Source: Agrobacterium cucumeris
GTDB lineage: Bacteria; Pseudomonadota; Alphaproteobacteria; Rhizobiales; Rhizobiaceae
Direction: 5' to 3'
NCBI RefSeq assembly: GCF_030036535.1
Contig: NZ_CP080387.1
Location: forward strand, 620,001-684,000
DNA length: 64,000 nt
Of this stretch, positions 33,559 to 42,704 are shown in pieces. A program made the translations under genes and the position numbers. Numbering within the stretch: the stretch's first letter is position 1; each line of letters opens with the position of its first letter. The notes beneath the pieces were generated by a model. The model saw only the letters and a program-made list of their open reading frames with translations, was not told where the DNA came from and did no database searches.

Positions 33559-33974
33559 ATACGCTCATTCTGCGCACCGTCGCCCCCGTCATCACCAGCC
33601 TCATGGTGCTCTTCTCGATCTTCGTTTTGCTACGCGGCCATAATGAGCCGGGTGGCGGTTTCATCGGCGGGCTGATCGCGGTTTCGGCGCTGGCGATCTA
33701 TGGCATTGCTTATGGCGTGGCGGCGGTGAGGCGCGCCATCGTGTTTCATCCGCTGTCGATCGCAGGCGCGGGGCTGCTGATGGCGATGCTCTCCGGCCTC
33801 GTTTCGATTGCCGCCGGCGTGCCATTCATGACCGGGCTCTGGGTCTATCCAAGCCTGTTCGGCATCGAGGTGCCGCTCTCCACCGTCATGTCCTTTGATA
33901 TCGGGGTTTACCTCGTCGTGGTCGGCGCCATCACCTCCATTGCGTTGGCACTGGAAGAAAGGGAAAGCGACTGA
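33555..33974 (+). CDS. mrpB: Mrp antiporter subunit B
   Basis: A 139-residue membrane subunit with about four helices. The MnhB-domain signature is [23 protein letters not shown]. It overlaps mrpA by four bases (ATGA) and its stop overlaps the start of mrpC by one base, so translation is coupled. Confidence 0.92.
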   Translation: MNTLILRTVAPVITSLMVLFSIFVLLRGHNEPGGGFIGGLIAVSALAIYGIAYGVAAVRRAIVFHPLSIAGAGLLMAMLSGLVSIAAGVPFMTGLWVYPSLFGIEVPLSTVMSFDIGVYLVVVGAITSIALALEERESD

Positions 33975-34351
33975 TGGAAGCGGTTTTCTCCATTCTCGTC
34001 GGCATCTTCTTTTCGGTGGCGATCTATCTCATGCTGTCGCGCCACAGCATCCGCATGCTGCTCGGCATCGCCATTCTCGGCAATGCGGTCAATCTCCTGC
34101 TGTTCACGGCGGGCAGGCTGACGCGCGAAGTGCCGCCGATCATTCCCGCGGGTATAGATACGTTGCCGGCGGGTGCTGCCAATCCGCTGCCGCAGGCGCT
34201 GATCCTGACGGCAATCGTCATTTCCTTTTCCTTCTTCTGTTTCCTTCTGGTGCTGACCTGGCGTGCCTTCCAGGAGTTGCAGACCGACGACACGGACGAA
34301 ATGCGCACCGCAGAACCAGCCGGCGAGCCAATGCCGCCGCTCGGTTATTGA
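33974..34351 (+). CDS. mrpC: Mrp antiporter subunit C
   Basis: A 125-residue NuoK-like subunit with three helices. The [21 protein letters not shown] motif is the family signature. Its C-terminus is polar (residues about 100-125). It is followed 21 bp later by mrpD. Confidence 0.92.
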   Translation: MEAVFSILVGIFFSVAIYLMLSRHSIRMLLGIAILGNAVNLLLFTAGRLTREVPPIIPAGIDTLPAGAANPLPQALILTAIVISFSFFCFLLVLTWRAFQELQTDDTDEMRTAEPAGEPMPPLGY

Positions 34352-34372
34352 GCGGGCGGAGCATAGACAGAC

Positions 34373-35947
34373 ATGGCCTCATCCACCCCTTCCGCAGTTA
34401 CCGATCTTTCCGCAGCGCTCGTCATGGCGCCCGTGGCGCTGTCCGACTGGCTGATCATCCTGCCGGTCGCGCTCTGCATTGGTGCCGGCGCCGTGCTGAT
34501 GATGATGCGTCACGCCATCCGCCACCATGCGGCCGTTGCCATTACGGCGCTTTTCCTGCTGGTGCTGCTTGATGCAGCGCTTTTGTGGAAGGTCGCGACG
34601 CAGGGCCCGTTCACCATGGTGATGGGCCGCTGGCTGCCGCCTTTCGGTATTGCCTTTACCGCCGATCTGACCGGCGCGCTGCTGTCGCTCGCCGCTGCCA
34701 TCGTTGCGCTTGCCGGCGCCATCCATGCCGCCGGCGATATCGACGCCAGCGCCAGGCGTTACGGCTTTTATCCGTTCCTGATGCTCTTGATGGCGGGTGT
34801 TAGCGGCGCCTTCCTGACGGGTGATCTGTTCAACCTCTATGTCTGGTTCGAGGTGCTGCTGATCTCGTCCTTTGGCCTCATCGTGCTCGGCTCGACGCGC
34901 CAACAGATCGACGGGGCGCTGAAATACGCCATATTGAACCTCATCGGCACAACGCTGTTCCTGATCACGGTCGGTTATCTCTATGCCATTTTTGGCACGC
35001 TCAACATGGCCGATATCGCCCTGAAGGCGAACGGGCTGCGCGGAACCGCGCCGCTAATGACGCTTGCCAGCCTGTTTGCACTGGCTTTCGCCATGAAGGC
35101 CGCCGCCTTTCCGGTGAATTTCTGGCTGCCCGCTTCCTATCACACGCCGCGCATCGTCGTATCCGCCCTGTTCGGCGGGTTGCTCACCAAGGTCGGCATC
35201 TATTCGCTGCTGCGCGTCATGGTCATGCTGTTTCCTGTCGAGCGCGAGGAGCTCAGCATCGTCATCGCCATCTCGGCGGCACTGACCATGGTGCTGGGCG
35301 CGATGGGCGCACTCGCCCAAAACGACATCCGCCGCATGCTGGGTTATATCGTCATATCGGGCATCGGTTACATGATGGCGGGCATCGCCATCGGTACACC
35401 GTCGGGCGTGTCAGGCGCGATCTTTTACGCGCTGCATTCCATGGTGCTGATGACGGCGCTTTATCTTGCCGCCGGCCACGCCGCCCGCCTCGGCGGCGGC
35501 TTCAGCCTGACGGCGCTTGGTGGCCTTTACGGGCAGGCCCCATGGTTTTCGGCGCTGGCGCTGGCGCTGTTTTTTGCCGGCTCCGGCCTGCCGCCGTTTT
35601 CCGGCTTCTGGCCGAAGGCGGTGCTGGTCAAATCGGCGATCGATATCGGGGCGTGGTGGCTCGCCGCCGCCATTCTCGTCTCCGGCTTCATCGCCACCAT
35701 CGCTTTCGGGCGGATATTCCTTCTGTGTTTCTGGCGCCCGGCGGCGTCGGCAGGCCAGCCGTCATCACCGGCACCGTCCTCTCCGGCGCTGCCCTCCGTC
35801 GTGCCGCTGGTCGGGCTGACCTTGCTTGTGGTGTTTTTCGGCCTGTTCCCGGAAAGCCTGCTCAGTCTCAGCCAGCAGGCAGCCGTGGGGCTCGGTGATC
35901 CCCAGGCCTATATCCAGTCGGTCTTTTCGCAGGGAGGCAAACCATGA
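34373..35947 (+). CDS. mrpD: Mrp antiporter subunit D
   Basis: A 524-residue NuoM/NuoN-like subunit with about 14 helices, the second proton-translocating antiporter core. The glutamate of FNLYVWFEVLLISSFGL (TM5) and the lysine of FAMKAAAFPVNFWLPASYHTPRIVVSALFGGLLTKVG are the conserved charged residues. It overlaps mrpE by four bases. Confidence 0.93.
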   Translation: MASSTPSAVTDLSAALVMAPVALSDWLIILPVALCIGAGAVLMMMRHAIRHHAAVAITALFLLVLLDAALLWKVATQGPFTMVMGRWLPPFGIAFTADLTGALLSLAAAIVALAGAIHAAGDIDASARRYGFYPFLMLLMAGVSGAFLTGDLFNLYVWFEVLLISSFGLIVLGSTRQQIDGALKYAILNLIGTTLFLITVGYLYAIFGTLNMADIALKANGLRGTAPLMTLASLFALAFAMKAAAFPVNFWLPASYHTPRIVVSALFGGLLTKVGIYSLLRVMVMLFPVEREELSIVIAISAALTMVLGAMGALAQNDIRRMLGYIVISGIGYMMAGIAIGTPSGVSGAIFYALHSMVLMTALYLAAGHAARLGGGFSLTALGGLYGQAPWFSALALALFFAGSGLPPFSGFWPKAVLVKSAIDIGAWWLAAAILVSGFIATIAFGRIFLLCFWRPAASAGQPSSPAPSSPALPSVVPLVGLTLLVVFFGLFPESLLSLSQQAAVGLGDPQAYIQSVFSQGGKP

Positions 35948-36423
35948 GCCTCTATATCGTTCTGTCGATGTTCCTTGCCATCTGGCTTGCCATAACCGGC
36001 AGCGTCACGCCGGCGAACATTGTCTTCGGCGTCATCGTCTCGGCACTGGCGCTCGGGCTTATCCGTCATCAGATACCCAGGGGCAATAATCACTGGCTGC
36101 GGCTGACGCGGATACTGTCGCTCGTGCTGCTGTTCTTCAAGGAACTGGCGCTGTCTGCCTGGAAGGTGGCGGTACTGGTGACGCGGCCGAAGCTCGACGT
36201 GCAGCCCGGCATCTTCGCCTATCCGCTGACGGTGACGACGGACTTCCAGATCACGCTGCTCGCCAATCTCATCACACTCACACCCGGCACGCTGTCGGTC
36301 GATGTATCCGGGGACAGGAAAACGCTCTACGTCCACGCAATCGATTGCAGCAATATCGAAGCCGCAAGGAACGACATCCGCAACGGCTTTGAAAAAAAGA
36401 TCATGGAGGCGTTTCAGCAATGA
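35944..36423 (+). CDS. mrpE: Mrp antiporter subunit E
   Basis: A 159-residue subunit with two to three helices and a soluble C-terminal domain. The [19 protein letters not shown] signature of the MnhE family is present. It overlaps mrpF by four bases. Confidence 0.92.
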   Translation: MSLYIVLSMFLAIWLAITGSVTPANIVFGVIVSALALGLIRHQIPRGNNHWLRLTRILSLVLLFFKELALSAWKVAVLVTRPKLDVQPGIFAYPLTVTTDFQITLLANLITLTPGTLSVDVSGDRKTLYVHAIDCSNIEAARNDIRNGFEKKIMEAFQQ

Positions 36424-36803
36424 CGCCGGAACAAATAGTTTCATTTGCAACTATACTTGCCTCGGTTGTACTCTCGGCAGCCTTTTTGCTGACAGTATAT
36501 CGTGTCGTCATCGGGCCGACCCTGCCGGACCGGATCGTCGCGCTCGACATGCTGGTCGGCATCGCCATTGGTTTCATCGCGGTCATCGCCATCCGCACCG
36601 GCTTCACCCTTTATGTCGATATCGCGATTGCGCTGGGGCTCGTCGGTTTTCTGGCAACGGTGGCCTTTGCCCGTTTCGTTCTGGCGCGCGGCGCAGATGG
36701 CGGGCGAAATTCGAAAGCGGTGCTGGATGGCGAAAGAGCGCGAGAATCTGAAAAAAAATCGCATAATCAAATGGTTGGCGGAAAAAGAAAGGGCGGAAAA
36801 TGA
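36420..36803 (+). CDS. mrpF: Mrp antiporter subunit F
   Basis: A three-helix subunit of 127 residues. The core [27 protein letters not shown] matches the MnhF family (conserved GP..P.R....D). Its C-terminus is longer and more basic than usual: about 35 charged residues rich in Lys, Arg and Glu after TM3. It overlaps mrpG by four bases. Confidence 0.92.
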   Translation: MTPEQIVSFATILASVVLSAAFLLTVYRVVIGPTLPDRIVALDMLVGIAIGFIAVIAIRTGFTLYVDIAIALGLVGFLATVAFARFVLARGADGGRNSKAVLDGERARESEKKSHNQMVGGKRKGGK

Positions 36804-37132
36804 CCGGCTGGCTGGTGGCTATCCTCGTTGCGGCGCTGACGGTCTCGGGAGCCGCCTTTTCACTGATCGCCGCAATCGGACTCAATCGCCTGCCTGACGT
36901 CTATACCCGCATGCATGCGGCCTCCAAGGCGGGAACAGTGGGGTCCGGGCTGTTGCTTCTGGCGGTCGGCATTCATTCCATGGATATGTCGACGCTGGCA
37001 CGGGCACTTGCCGGTTTCTTCTTCTTCATTCTGACAGCACCTGTCTCCGCGCATCTTCTGGCTATGGCCGCGCATAAGGCAGGTTATCCGCTTCACGACA
37101 AATCGGTAGTTGATGACCTCAAGAAAATTTGA
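36800..37132 (+). CDS. mrpG: Mrp antiporter subunit G
   Basis: A 110-residue subunit with three helices. The [20 protein letters not shown] signature of MnhG is intact, as is [18 protein letters not shown]. It is the last gene; a GC-stem hairpin follows. Confidence 0.93.
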   Translation: MTGWLVAILVAALTVSGAAFSLIAAIGLNRLPDVYTRMHAASKAGTVGSGLLLLAVGIHSMDMSTLARALAGFFFFILTAPVSAHLLAMAAHKAGYPLHDKSVVDDLKKI

Positions 37133-37141
37133 AGTTGAAAT

Positions 37142-37162
37142 TACCCCCAATAATAGGGGGTA
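37142..37162 (+). terminator. Hairpin after the Mrp operon
   Basis: TACCCCC (37142-37148) pairs with GGGGGTA (37156-37162) around AATAATA; the tail TTCATTTTC is only moderately T-rich, so termination strength is uncertain. Confidence 0.5.
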
Positions 37163-37565
37163 TTCATTTTCAATTACCACTTGGCATAGTATTTTATTAC
37201 CCGTAATTTTTTGTATTGCGATTAGACTGTTTTGAACTGAAAAATTCACAATAGGAATTTGACTTTTGCTGTTTTGCTGTTATCCAAATTAAGTGTAAAG
37301 TTGCTAATCGCGATTTGCATCTAGCCTCTTCATAGTCGGCATAGGCATTTTATTAATGTCTAATCTATGACCTCTCGGGTCATTGCTGCCCATGTCGCGG
37401 GCCATAAGTTGAATCTCGGATCAATACGTTTCCGGTTTTCGCTTGAAATCTAGGGGTAGATTTCATGTTGGTTTCAACAAAGCGAAGGTGGGGCACCGGG
37501 TAACTTCACATCGCTCGAAGCGGCGTTCGCTCGCTTCCGGAGATAAATAAACAGGAGATACTTAA
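37163..37565. other. AT-rich upstream region of ros
   Basis: About 400 bp with unusually high AT from 37163 to 37370, including several T runs and AATTTT steps, and a small hairpin ATGACC-TCTC-GGGTCAT at 37367-37383. Ros/MucR proteins bind AT-rich targets with TA steps and repress their own genes, so autoregulation is likely here, but I could not define a site. I see no gene. Confidence 0.5.
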
Positions 37566-37994
37566 ATGACGGAAACTGCATACGGTAACGCCCAGGATCT
37601 GCTGGTCGAACTGACGGCGGATATTGTGGCTGCCTATGTTAGCAACCACGTCGTTCCGGTAACAGACCTTCCCGGCCTTATTTCGGATGTTCACACGGCA
37701 CTCAGCGGCACCTCGGCACCGGCATCGGTGGCGGTCAATGTTGAAAAGCAGAAGCCTGCCGTCTCGGTGCGCAAGTCGGTTCAGGACGATCATATCGTCT
37801 GTTTGGAATGCGGCGGCTCGTTCAAGTCGCTGAAGCGCCATCTCACGACACATCACAGCATGACGCCGGAAGAATATCGCGAAAAATGGGACCTGCCGGT
37901 CGACTATCCGATGGTTGCGCCCGCTTATGCCGAAGCCCGCTCGCGGCTCGCCAAGGAAATGGGTCTCGGCCAGCGCCGCAAGGCCAGCCGCTAA
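37566..37994 (+). CDS. ros: Ros, MucR-family zinc-finger transcriptional regulator
   Basis: A 142-residue DNA-binding repressor. It carries the prokaryotic C2H2 zinc finger with C79, C82, H92 and H96/H97 ([19 protein letters not shown]), the positions known for Ros. From memory the whole sequence matches A. tumefaciens Ros almost residue for residue. Ros represses virC/virD and T-DNA ipt transcription and affects exopolysaccharide, and binds its own promoter. The start has an AGGAGA site. The transcript seems to run through a family C repeat to the terminator at 38196. Confidence 0.96.
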   Translation: MTETAYGNAQDLLVELTADIVAAYVSNHVVPVTDLPGLISDVHTALSGTSAPASVAVNVEKQKPAVSVRKSVQDDHIVCLECGGSFKSLKRHLTTHHSMTPEEYREKWDLPVDYPMVAPAYAEARSRLAKEMGLGQRRKASR

Positions 37995-38007
37995 TCGGAT
38001 CTGCCTG

Positions 38008-38128
38008 TTCTTCTCCCCGCCGGGGAGAAGATGGCAGGAAGGGTCAGATGAGGGGGCAAACTCTCCGCATGTCGCCGACTAAGCCCCCTCAATCCGCTGC
38101 CGCGACCTTCTCCCCGGCGGGGAGAAGG
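38008..38128. repeat. Palindromic intergenic repeat, family C, copy 4
   Basis: Begins TTCTTCTCCCCGCCGGGGAG and ends CTTCTCCCCGGCGGGGAGAA. The middle has AGATGAGGGGGCAAACTCTC and AGCCCCCTCAATCCGCTGCC; the extra A in CTCAATCC and AGGAAGGGTC show divergence. It lies in the 3' region of ros. Confidence 0.9.
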
Positions 38129-38195
38129 CGGCAAGCGGAGCCCGCCCGCCTCACATGTTTCCTTTGAAGCTGTCTTTACCATCACATGAATGTCC

Positions 38196-38220
38196 AGCCG
38201 GTCCGTCGACCGGCTTTTTT
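38196..38220 (+). terminator. Rho-independent terminator downstream of ros
   Basis: AGCCGGTC (38196-38203) pairs with GACCGGCT (38208-38215), followed by six T. It lies after the family C repeat. Confidence 0.88.
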
Positions 38221-38384
38221 ATTGTCGCGTCGAATCTCGTGTGAGGAAAAAAATCCTTTATCGCGCACGGCATTTCTGCAAAAATAAAATTATATCAAGC
38301 GCATATTCTTCGCGGCCAAATTCACGCTTCCCCAGGTCAGTTCTCAGGTGTATGAATTAATTCCTATTCGTAGAGGAGTTGCAT

Positions 38385-38807
38385 ATGCCGTCGGATATAT
38401 TGCCCCTGTCTGTTGCCGCGCGGCCATGTGTGCCGGTCGCCGATCGTCATTTTCGTCGTTTTCCGCCTGCCGCCGGGCGGGATGAGATTGCCCGCATCTG
38501 CCGGCTGATCCGGCAGCTGACCACTGAAATGGTGCAGTTGACCGGTGAGCGGCTGGGCGCACGCCGTGACAGGCGGCGTAGCGAATGCCATGTGCGCCAG
38601 ATCGCCATGTATGTGTGCCATGTGCAGCTTGGCATTCCCATGTCGGATATCGGCCCCTGTTTCGGCAGGGACAGAACGACGGTCGGCCATGCCTGCCAGG
38701 TTGTCGAGGACCGCCGTGACGAGCCTGCCTTTGATGAATTCATCGCTGCACTGGAACGATTGGCCGGCAGCATTTTTAACCTGATGAAAGGGGTGCGGGA
38801 TGAGTGA
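38385..38807 (+). CDS. DnaA-domain-IV-like helix-turn-helix protein
   Basis: A 140-residue protein. Its C-terminal half (residues about 60-115; HVRQIAMYVCHVQLGIPMSDIGPCFGRDRTTVGHACQVVED) closely follows the domain IV DNA-binding motif of DnaA (the RQIAMYL...S...IG..FGRDHTTV.HA pattern), but no AAA+ domain is present. It might bind DnaA boxes or related sites without initiating replication. The ATG at 38385 has AGAGGAG upstream. It overlaps the next gene by eight bases. Confidence 0.8.
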   Translation: MPSDILPLSVAARPCVPVADRHFRRFPPAAGRDEIARICRLIRQLTTEMVQLTGERLGARRDRRRSECHVRQIAMYVCHVQLGIPMSDIGPCFGRDRTTVGHACQVVEDRRDEPAFDEFIAALERLAGSIFNLMKGVRDE

Positions 38808-39633
38808 GGCAAAAGCCACTCCGGTCGATCCGGTCCTGCTGCGGCTTCTGCGTTGCATCGCAGCCGGCCCGGCTGAAATCCGCGAAGAAGGCGGCGATAT
38901 CCTCCTGCACCGAATGCGGCAGGGGCGTTCGGCACTGCGGTTGCCGGCGGCCTTGATGCAGCTTGCGCTCTCTTCCGGGCTGGTCGAGAGGCGGGAAGAC
39001 ACGCTGTCTGCCGCACCGCCACTCGCCTCTTATCTCAAGCGCGCGATGGCGAAGGATCGGGACGAGGTTTTTCAGGCGCAGCATCGGGATTTGCAGAACA
39101 TTGTCGTTGATGTCGATGGCGATAAACAACCGGCCCGGCAAAACCTCAACACATCACCACTCATGGCCTTTTCCCGTCTGAAGGAACGGGATGGCACGGC
39201 TTTTTTCCCGGCGGAAGCCTTGCAGGCGGGTGAACGACTCTCGGCTGATTTCCATCGCGGCCATCTCAGCCCAAAGGTGACGGCAACATGGGAGCCGCGA
39301 ATAGCGAACCGAACCAAAGGGGAAGCGGGCGGCGCGCTTGATCTCACCGAGGCAGCGATGGCTGCACGGGTCCGGTTTGCCCGCGCAGCCGATGCCATGG
39401 GGCCGGAGCTTTGCGGCGTCGCCATCGATGTCTGCTGTTTTGAAAAGGGGCTGGAGGCGGTGGAGCGGGAGCGGCAATGGCCGGCGCGCTCCGCAAAACT
39501 CCTGCTGAGGGCCGCACTTCTGTCACTTGCGAGACACTACGCACCGCCGCCCGGCCGCGCCAGACGCACAAGCCACCATTGGGGCGAGGCGGATTATCGC
39601 CCGCCGATGGCGGCAATGACGGTGACACGGTAA
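38800..39633 (+). CDS. DUF6456-family protein
   Basis: A 277-residue soluble protein of unknown function, in an overlapping pair with the DnaA-domain-IV-like gene. The N-terminal region could be a winged helix (residues about 10-65). The C-terminal region contains SPLMAFSRLKERDGTAFFPAEALQAGERLSADFHRGHLSPKVTATWEP, which recalls DUF6456, a helical domain seen in Rhizobiales. The pair may be one DNA-binding unit. Confidence 0.65.
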   Translation: MSEAKATPVDPVLLRLLRCIAAGPAEIREEGGDILLHRMRQGRSALRLPAALMQLALSSGLVERREDTLSAAPPLASYLKRAMAKDRDEVFQAQHRDLQNIVVDVDGDKQPARQNLNTSPLMAFSRLKERDGTAFFPAEALQAGERLSADFHRGHLSPKVTATWEPRIANRTKGEAGGALDLTEAAMAARVRFARAADAMGPELCGVAIDVCCFEKGLEAVERERQWPARSAKLLLRAALLSLARHYAPPPGRARRTSHHWGEADYRPPMAAMTVTR

Positions 39634-39652
39634 TGGGTCAGGCGGGTAGTGA

Positions 39653-40069
39653 TCAGGCGGCGAGGAGCCTTGCTTCTTCACGAATGCGCTTGACCATGGA
39701 GCGCAGGCCATTGGCACGCTGTGAGGAAAGATGCTCCACCAGCCCGATCTTGTCGAACACCTCGATGGCATCGAGACCGGCGATTTCGGAGGCCTTTTTA
39801 CCGGAATAGACGGCAAGGACGATGGCAACGAGACCGCGCACGATATGCGCGTCGGAATCGCCTTCGAAGGTCATGAGAGGGTCTTCCGCACCATCGCTAT
39901 GGCTGACCAGCCAGACCTGGCTGGCGCAACCCTGCACCTTGTTTTCAGCGCTGCGCTTGTCCTCCGGCAGATCGGGCAGCGCCTTGCCGAGTTCGATGAC
40001 GTAACGATAGCGATCCTCCCAGTCGTCGAGGAAGGCGAAGTCATCAAGGATCGTTTCGAGAGAGGCCAT
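39653..40069 (-). CDS. sufE: SufE-family cysteine desulfurase accessory protein
   Basis: A 138-residue cytoplasmic sulfur-transfer protein that accepts persulfide from a SufS-type desulfurase for Fe-S cluster assembly. The acceptor cysteine is C48 in KVQGCASQVWL, close to C51 of E. coli SufE. Other family residues (FEGDSDAHIVRGLVAIVLAVYSGK) are intact. The start at 40069 begins at MASLETIL; a longer frame to 40162 overlaps a terminator. It is convergent with the DUF6456 gene. The suf operon is not in the window. Confidence 0.92.
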   Translation of the reverse strand: MASLETILDDFAFLDDWEDRYRYVIELGKALPDLPEDKRSAENKVQGCASQVWLVSHSDGAEDPLMTFEGDSDAHIVRGLVAIVLAVYSGKKASEIAGLDAIEVFDKIGLVEHLSSQRANGLRSMVKRIREEARLLAA

Positions 40070-40150
40070 TTGCGCGCCGTATCGTCCATTATTGCATGTC
40101 TTTGCTACGATATAGGGCAAGTGTGACCGGTTTTGAACCGGGCAGGCCAT

Positions 40151-40183
40151 GAAAAAGCCCACGGAAAACAGGTTTCCGTGGGC
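40151..40183 (-). terminator. Rho-independent terminator of the DUF5330 gene
   Basis: On the minus strand, GCCCACGGAAA (40183-40173) pairs perfectly with TTTCCGTGGGC (40167-40157), followed by TTTTTC. Confidence 0.88.
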
Positions 40184-40263
40184 AAGTTTGGCAGGCAGTC
40201 ACGCAGACGGACATATCCGGCTGCAGAGAAGGGGCGGCGCGGCGATGCGCGACCGGCAAATAA

Positions 40264-40689
40264 TCAGGGGGCAGGGCGCTTCTGCGGCAGGGGAATGACG
40301 GTGCCGGTCTTCAGCATGTCGGTATTCCCAGGGAATTCGACGCTGATGGCAGGCGCTTCGGCCAGTTTTTCAGTCTCGGCAGCCACTTCAGCGGCGGGCG
40401 CGGTCTTGTCACCGGCGGCAAGCTGCGCGTCGAGCAGTTCATAGGCAACCTTGGCGCCTTCCTTTGCCCGCTCACCGAGCGCATGGAAGGTTTCGGCGCC
40501 CTTGACGCAGACGTCGGGCTTTTCAATGCAGATGGCGCTGACATAACGATAGGCCTCGCCGGCGGCCGAAACGGCGCTGGGAAGATCGAATGCCGAAGGT
40601 TCCTTGGTGGGGTCGTTGTAGCTACCGAAATAGGACAGCGCCACCAGCACCAGCGAAAACCAGAATGTTCCTTTGATCAGAAACCACAT
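40264..40689 (-). CDS. DUF5330-type small membrane-anchored protein
   Basis: A 141-residue protein with an N-terminal membrane helix (residues 2-20) that starts MWFLIKGTFWFSLVLVALSY, then a helical region with two Cys (CIEKPDVC) likely paired outside the membrane, and an Ala/Glu-rich and Pro-rich tail ending PLPQKRPAP. It resembles the rhizobial DUF5330 family. Function is unknown. The start at 40689 is set by the membrane helix; a longer frame to 40824 lacks homology. It is divergent from divJ. Confidence 0.72.
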   Translation of the reverse strand: MWFLIKGTFWFSLVLVALSYFGSYNDPTKEPSAFDLPSAVSAAGEAYRYVSAICIEKPDVCVKGAETFHALGERAKEGAKVAYELLDAQLAAGDKTAPAAEVAAETEKLAEAPAISVEFPGNTDMLKTGTVIPLPQKRPAP

Positions 40690-41159
40690 TGTCAGACACC
40701 CTGCCAGATGATCTTTGTTTTGAAGCCCCGCCCGGTTTCGGGTCATTGGCCTTTGTCCCGTTTTTCGGGCTTGGGGAGAAGCTACAGGCGACCGGCGAAC
40801 AGCCAATTGCAAAAAGCGGCGCAATTTAATTCAAATTGTATCTATTCTCCTCGCATCGGGACGCCTGCCATCAATTCATTCGCATTTTAACAGTCCATGT
40901 TAAGCATAATTGCGACAGAGGCCGCGCGTTCCGGGGCAAAGAAGCGGCATGCATTGCCACAAAGGTTAACGCGATGGCAAAAATGAAGCGAAATCCGTCG
41001 CTTACCCGTCATTAACCATGATTGGCAAAGCTTCGAATAAATGCCCCGTAATGGGACTGCGGCGCATTTGAAGGCCGTTTGCGACCATTCTTTTTATCCA
41101 TTCCTTAAGCCGCCACCTTCTATTGTCGGGACCATAAGATCCGCCTCAGGGATTCGGTA
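40690..41159. other. Intergenic region upstream of divJ
   Basis: About 470 bp with no credible gene. It has TTAAC half-sites (40966, 41012), which could be part of CtrA-type control but lack the second half at N7, and a GATTC (GANTC) methylation site at 41151, directly before the divJ start. Regulation through CcrM or CtrA is possible. Confidence 0.45.
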
Positions 41160-42704
41160 TTGGTATTGCGTAATATGAGAGAAAAAGCGGTCGCACTGGT
41201 CGACCATGCAGCGGGCAGATGGCTTGCGCGCATGGAAGAGGACGCCGAAAGGCGCGCCGGAACCGTTGCGCGCCTGCGCCGGCTGATTGCCTTCGGTGCC
41301 GTCGGCCTTCTGGTTGTGCCCGCCCTCTTCAGCCTCGTCTTCAGCCCCGCCATCGCGCTGCCCATCGGCGCAGCCCTGGTGCTGGCGCTGTTTCTGTCCG
41401 CCGCCGCCCTGTCGATTGCTTTTTCCCGGCCGCTGCGTGGTGCAGCATCCTTCTCCGCTCCTGCGGCTGATGACGACCTTGTCGCAGCGTCGCAGGTGCC
41501 GGGCCTCGTGCTCACCATCAATGAAATCGGCCTCGTCGAACGGGTCTCCGGTCGTGACCGTGAGAAATTTCCGGTCGAGCTTCAGGCCTGCAAGGACCAT
41601 GTCTTTGCCGAATATGTTTATGTCTCCGATCGTATCGAGCTGATGCAGGCCTTTGATCTTCTGCGGCAGGGCGAGGACAAGGCCAGCGCCGAGCTTCGGT
41701 TCGAGAGCGGCGCGAAATCGCGCCCGGCGCAGTTCATGCATGCCCGTATCGAGATGACGGCGATCCGCAGCACGTCCGGCCGGCTTCGCCGCGTCGTCGC
41801 CCAGCTTTCCGATGTCACCGAGATGGAACTGCTGCGCCGCGATGTCGCCCGCAAGGCGGCAGAGGCCGAATCGGCCAATGACGCCAAGTCACGTTTCCTT
41901 GCCGCCGTCAGCCACGAGCTGCGCACGCCGCTCAACGCCGTCCTCGGTTTTTCCGATATTCTGGCCGGTGAATATTTCGGCCGGCTGGAAAATGATCGTC
42001 AGCGTGAATATGTCGGCTTGATCCGCCAGTCCGGCGCGCATCTCCTGTCGGTCGTCAACACCATGCTTGATATGAGCAAGCTGGAAGCCGGCCGCTACGA
42101 GCTGCTGATGGAAAGCTTCCCGATTGCCGAAACCATCTCCTCCTGCGAGGCGATGCTTGGCCTGCAGGCAAAGGAAAAAGGCCTGACTTTGACGAGCCGC
42201 ATCCAGCGCGGCATCGGCGAAATCTCGGCCGACCAGCGCGCCATCCGCCAGGTTCTCATCAATCTGGCCGGCAATGCCATAAAATTCACCGACGCGGGTG
42301 GTGTTGTGTCGATCGACGCCGCGCGTGAAGGCAAGATGCTGAAACTGACGGTCAGCGATACCGGCATCGGCATCGCTTCCGACAAGATTGACCTGCTGGG
42401 CCAGCCGTTCATGCAGGTTCAGAATGAATATACCCGTCGCTATGAGGGCACGGGTCTTGGACTGTCCCTGGTCAAGGGGCTGGTGGCACTGCATGGCGGC
42501 ACCTTCGTCATCGCCAGCCAGCCCGGCGAGGGGACGGTCGTAACGATCATGCTGCCTGCCGACGGCTCCGGCATGGCGGGTGGCGAAGACGCTGAAACTG
42601 AACGCATGGTGGAATTTCCGCCGCGCATCCGGCAACTCGGCGAAATGGCTGCGATTATGAAGAAGGATGGTGACGATGGCCCCGCGAAAGCGAAAATCGC
42701 CTAA
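41160..42704 (+). CDS. divJ: DivJ-like membrane sensor histidine kinase
   Basis: A 514-residue hybrid-free kinase with two N-terminal membrane helices (about 45-65 and 68-92), a PAS-like sensor region (about 108-215), and a HisKA/HATPase core. The phosphoaccepting His is in SRFLAAVSHELRTPLNAVLG. ATP-site motifs are NLAGNAIKFTD (N box), DTGIGI (G1) and GTGLGLSLVKG (G2). In A. tumefaciens, DivJ sits a few genes from ros, and this architecture fits; it phosphorylates DivK in control of CtrA. The TTG at 41160 follows AGGGA; an ATG at 41175 is also plausible. Confidence 0.78.
   Translation: MVLRNMREKAVALVDHAAGRWLARMEEDAERRAGTVARLRRLIAFGAVGLLVVPALFSLVFSPAIALPIGAALVLALFLSAAALSIAFSRPLRGAASFSAPAADDDLVAASQVPGLVLTINEIGLVERVSGRDREKFPVELQACKDHVFAEYVYVSDRIELMQAFDLLRQGEDKASAELRFESGAKSRPAQFMHARIEMTAIRSTSGRLRRVVAQLSDVTEMELLRRDVARKAAEAESANDAKSRFLAAVSHELRTPLNAVLGFSDILAGEYFGRLENDRQREYVGLIRQSGAHLLSVVNTMLDMSKLEAGRYELLMESFPIAETISSCEAMLGLQAKEKGLTLTSRIQRGIGEISADQRAIRQVLINLAGNAIKFTDAGGVVSIDAAREGKMLKLTVSDTGIGIASDKIDLLGQPFMQVQNEYTRRYEGTGLGLSLVKGLVALHGGTFVIASQPGEGTVVTIMLPADGSGMAGGEDAETERMVEFPPRIRQLGEMAAIMKKDGDDGPAKAKIA

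Noticed and set aside
40864-41020. Full CtrA box upstream of divJ
   Set aside because: Only half-sites are present; the closest TTAA pair (about 40888-40905) has nine, not seven, bases between.
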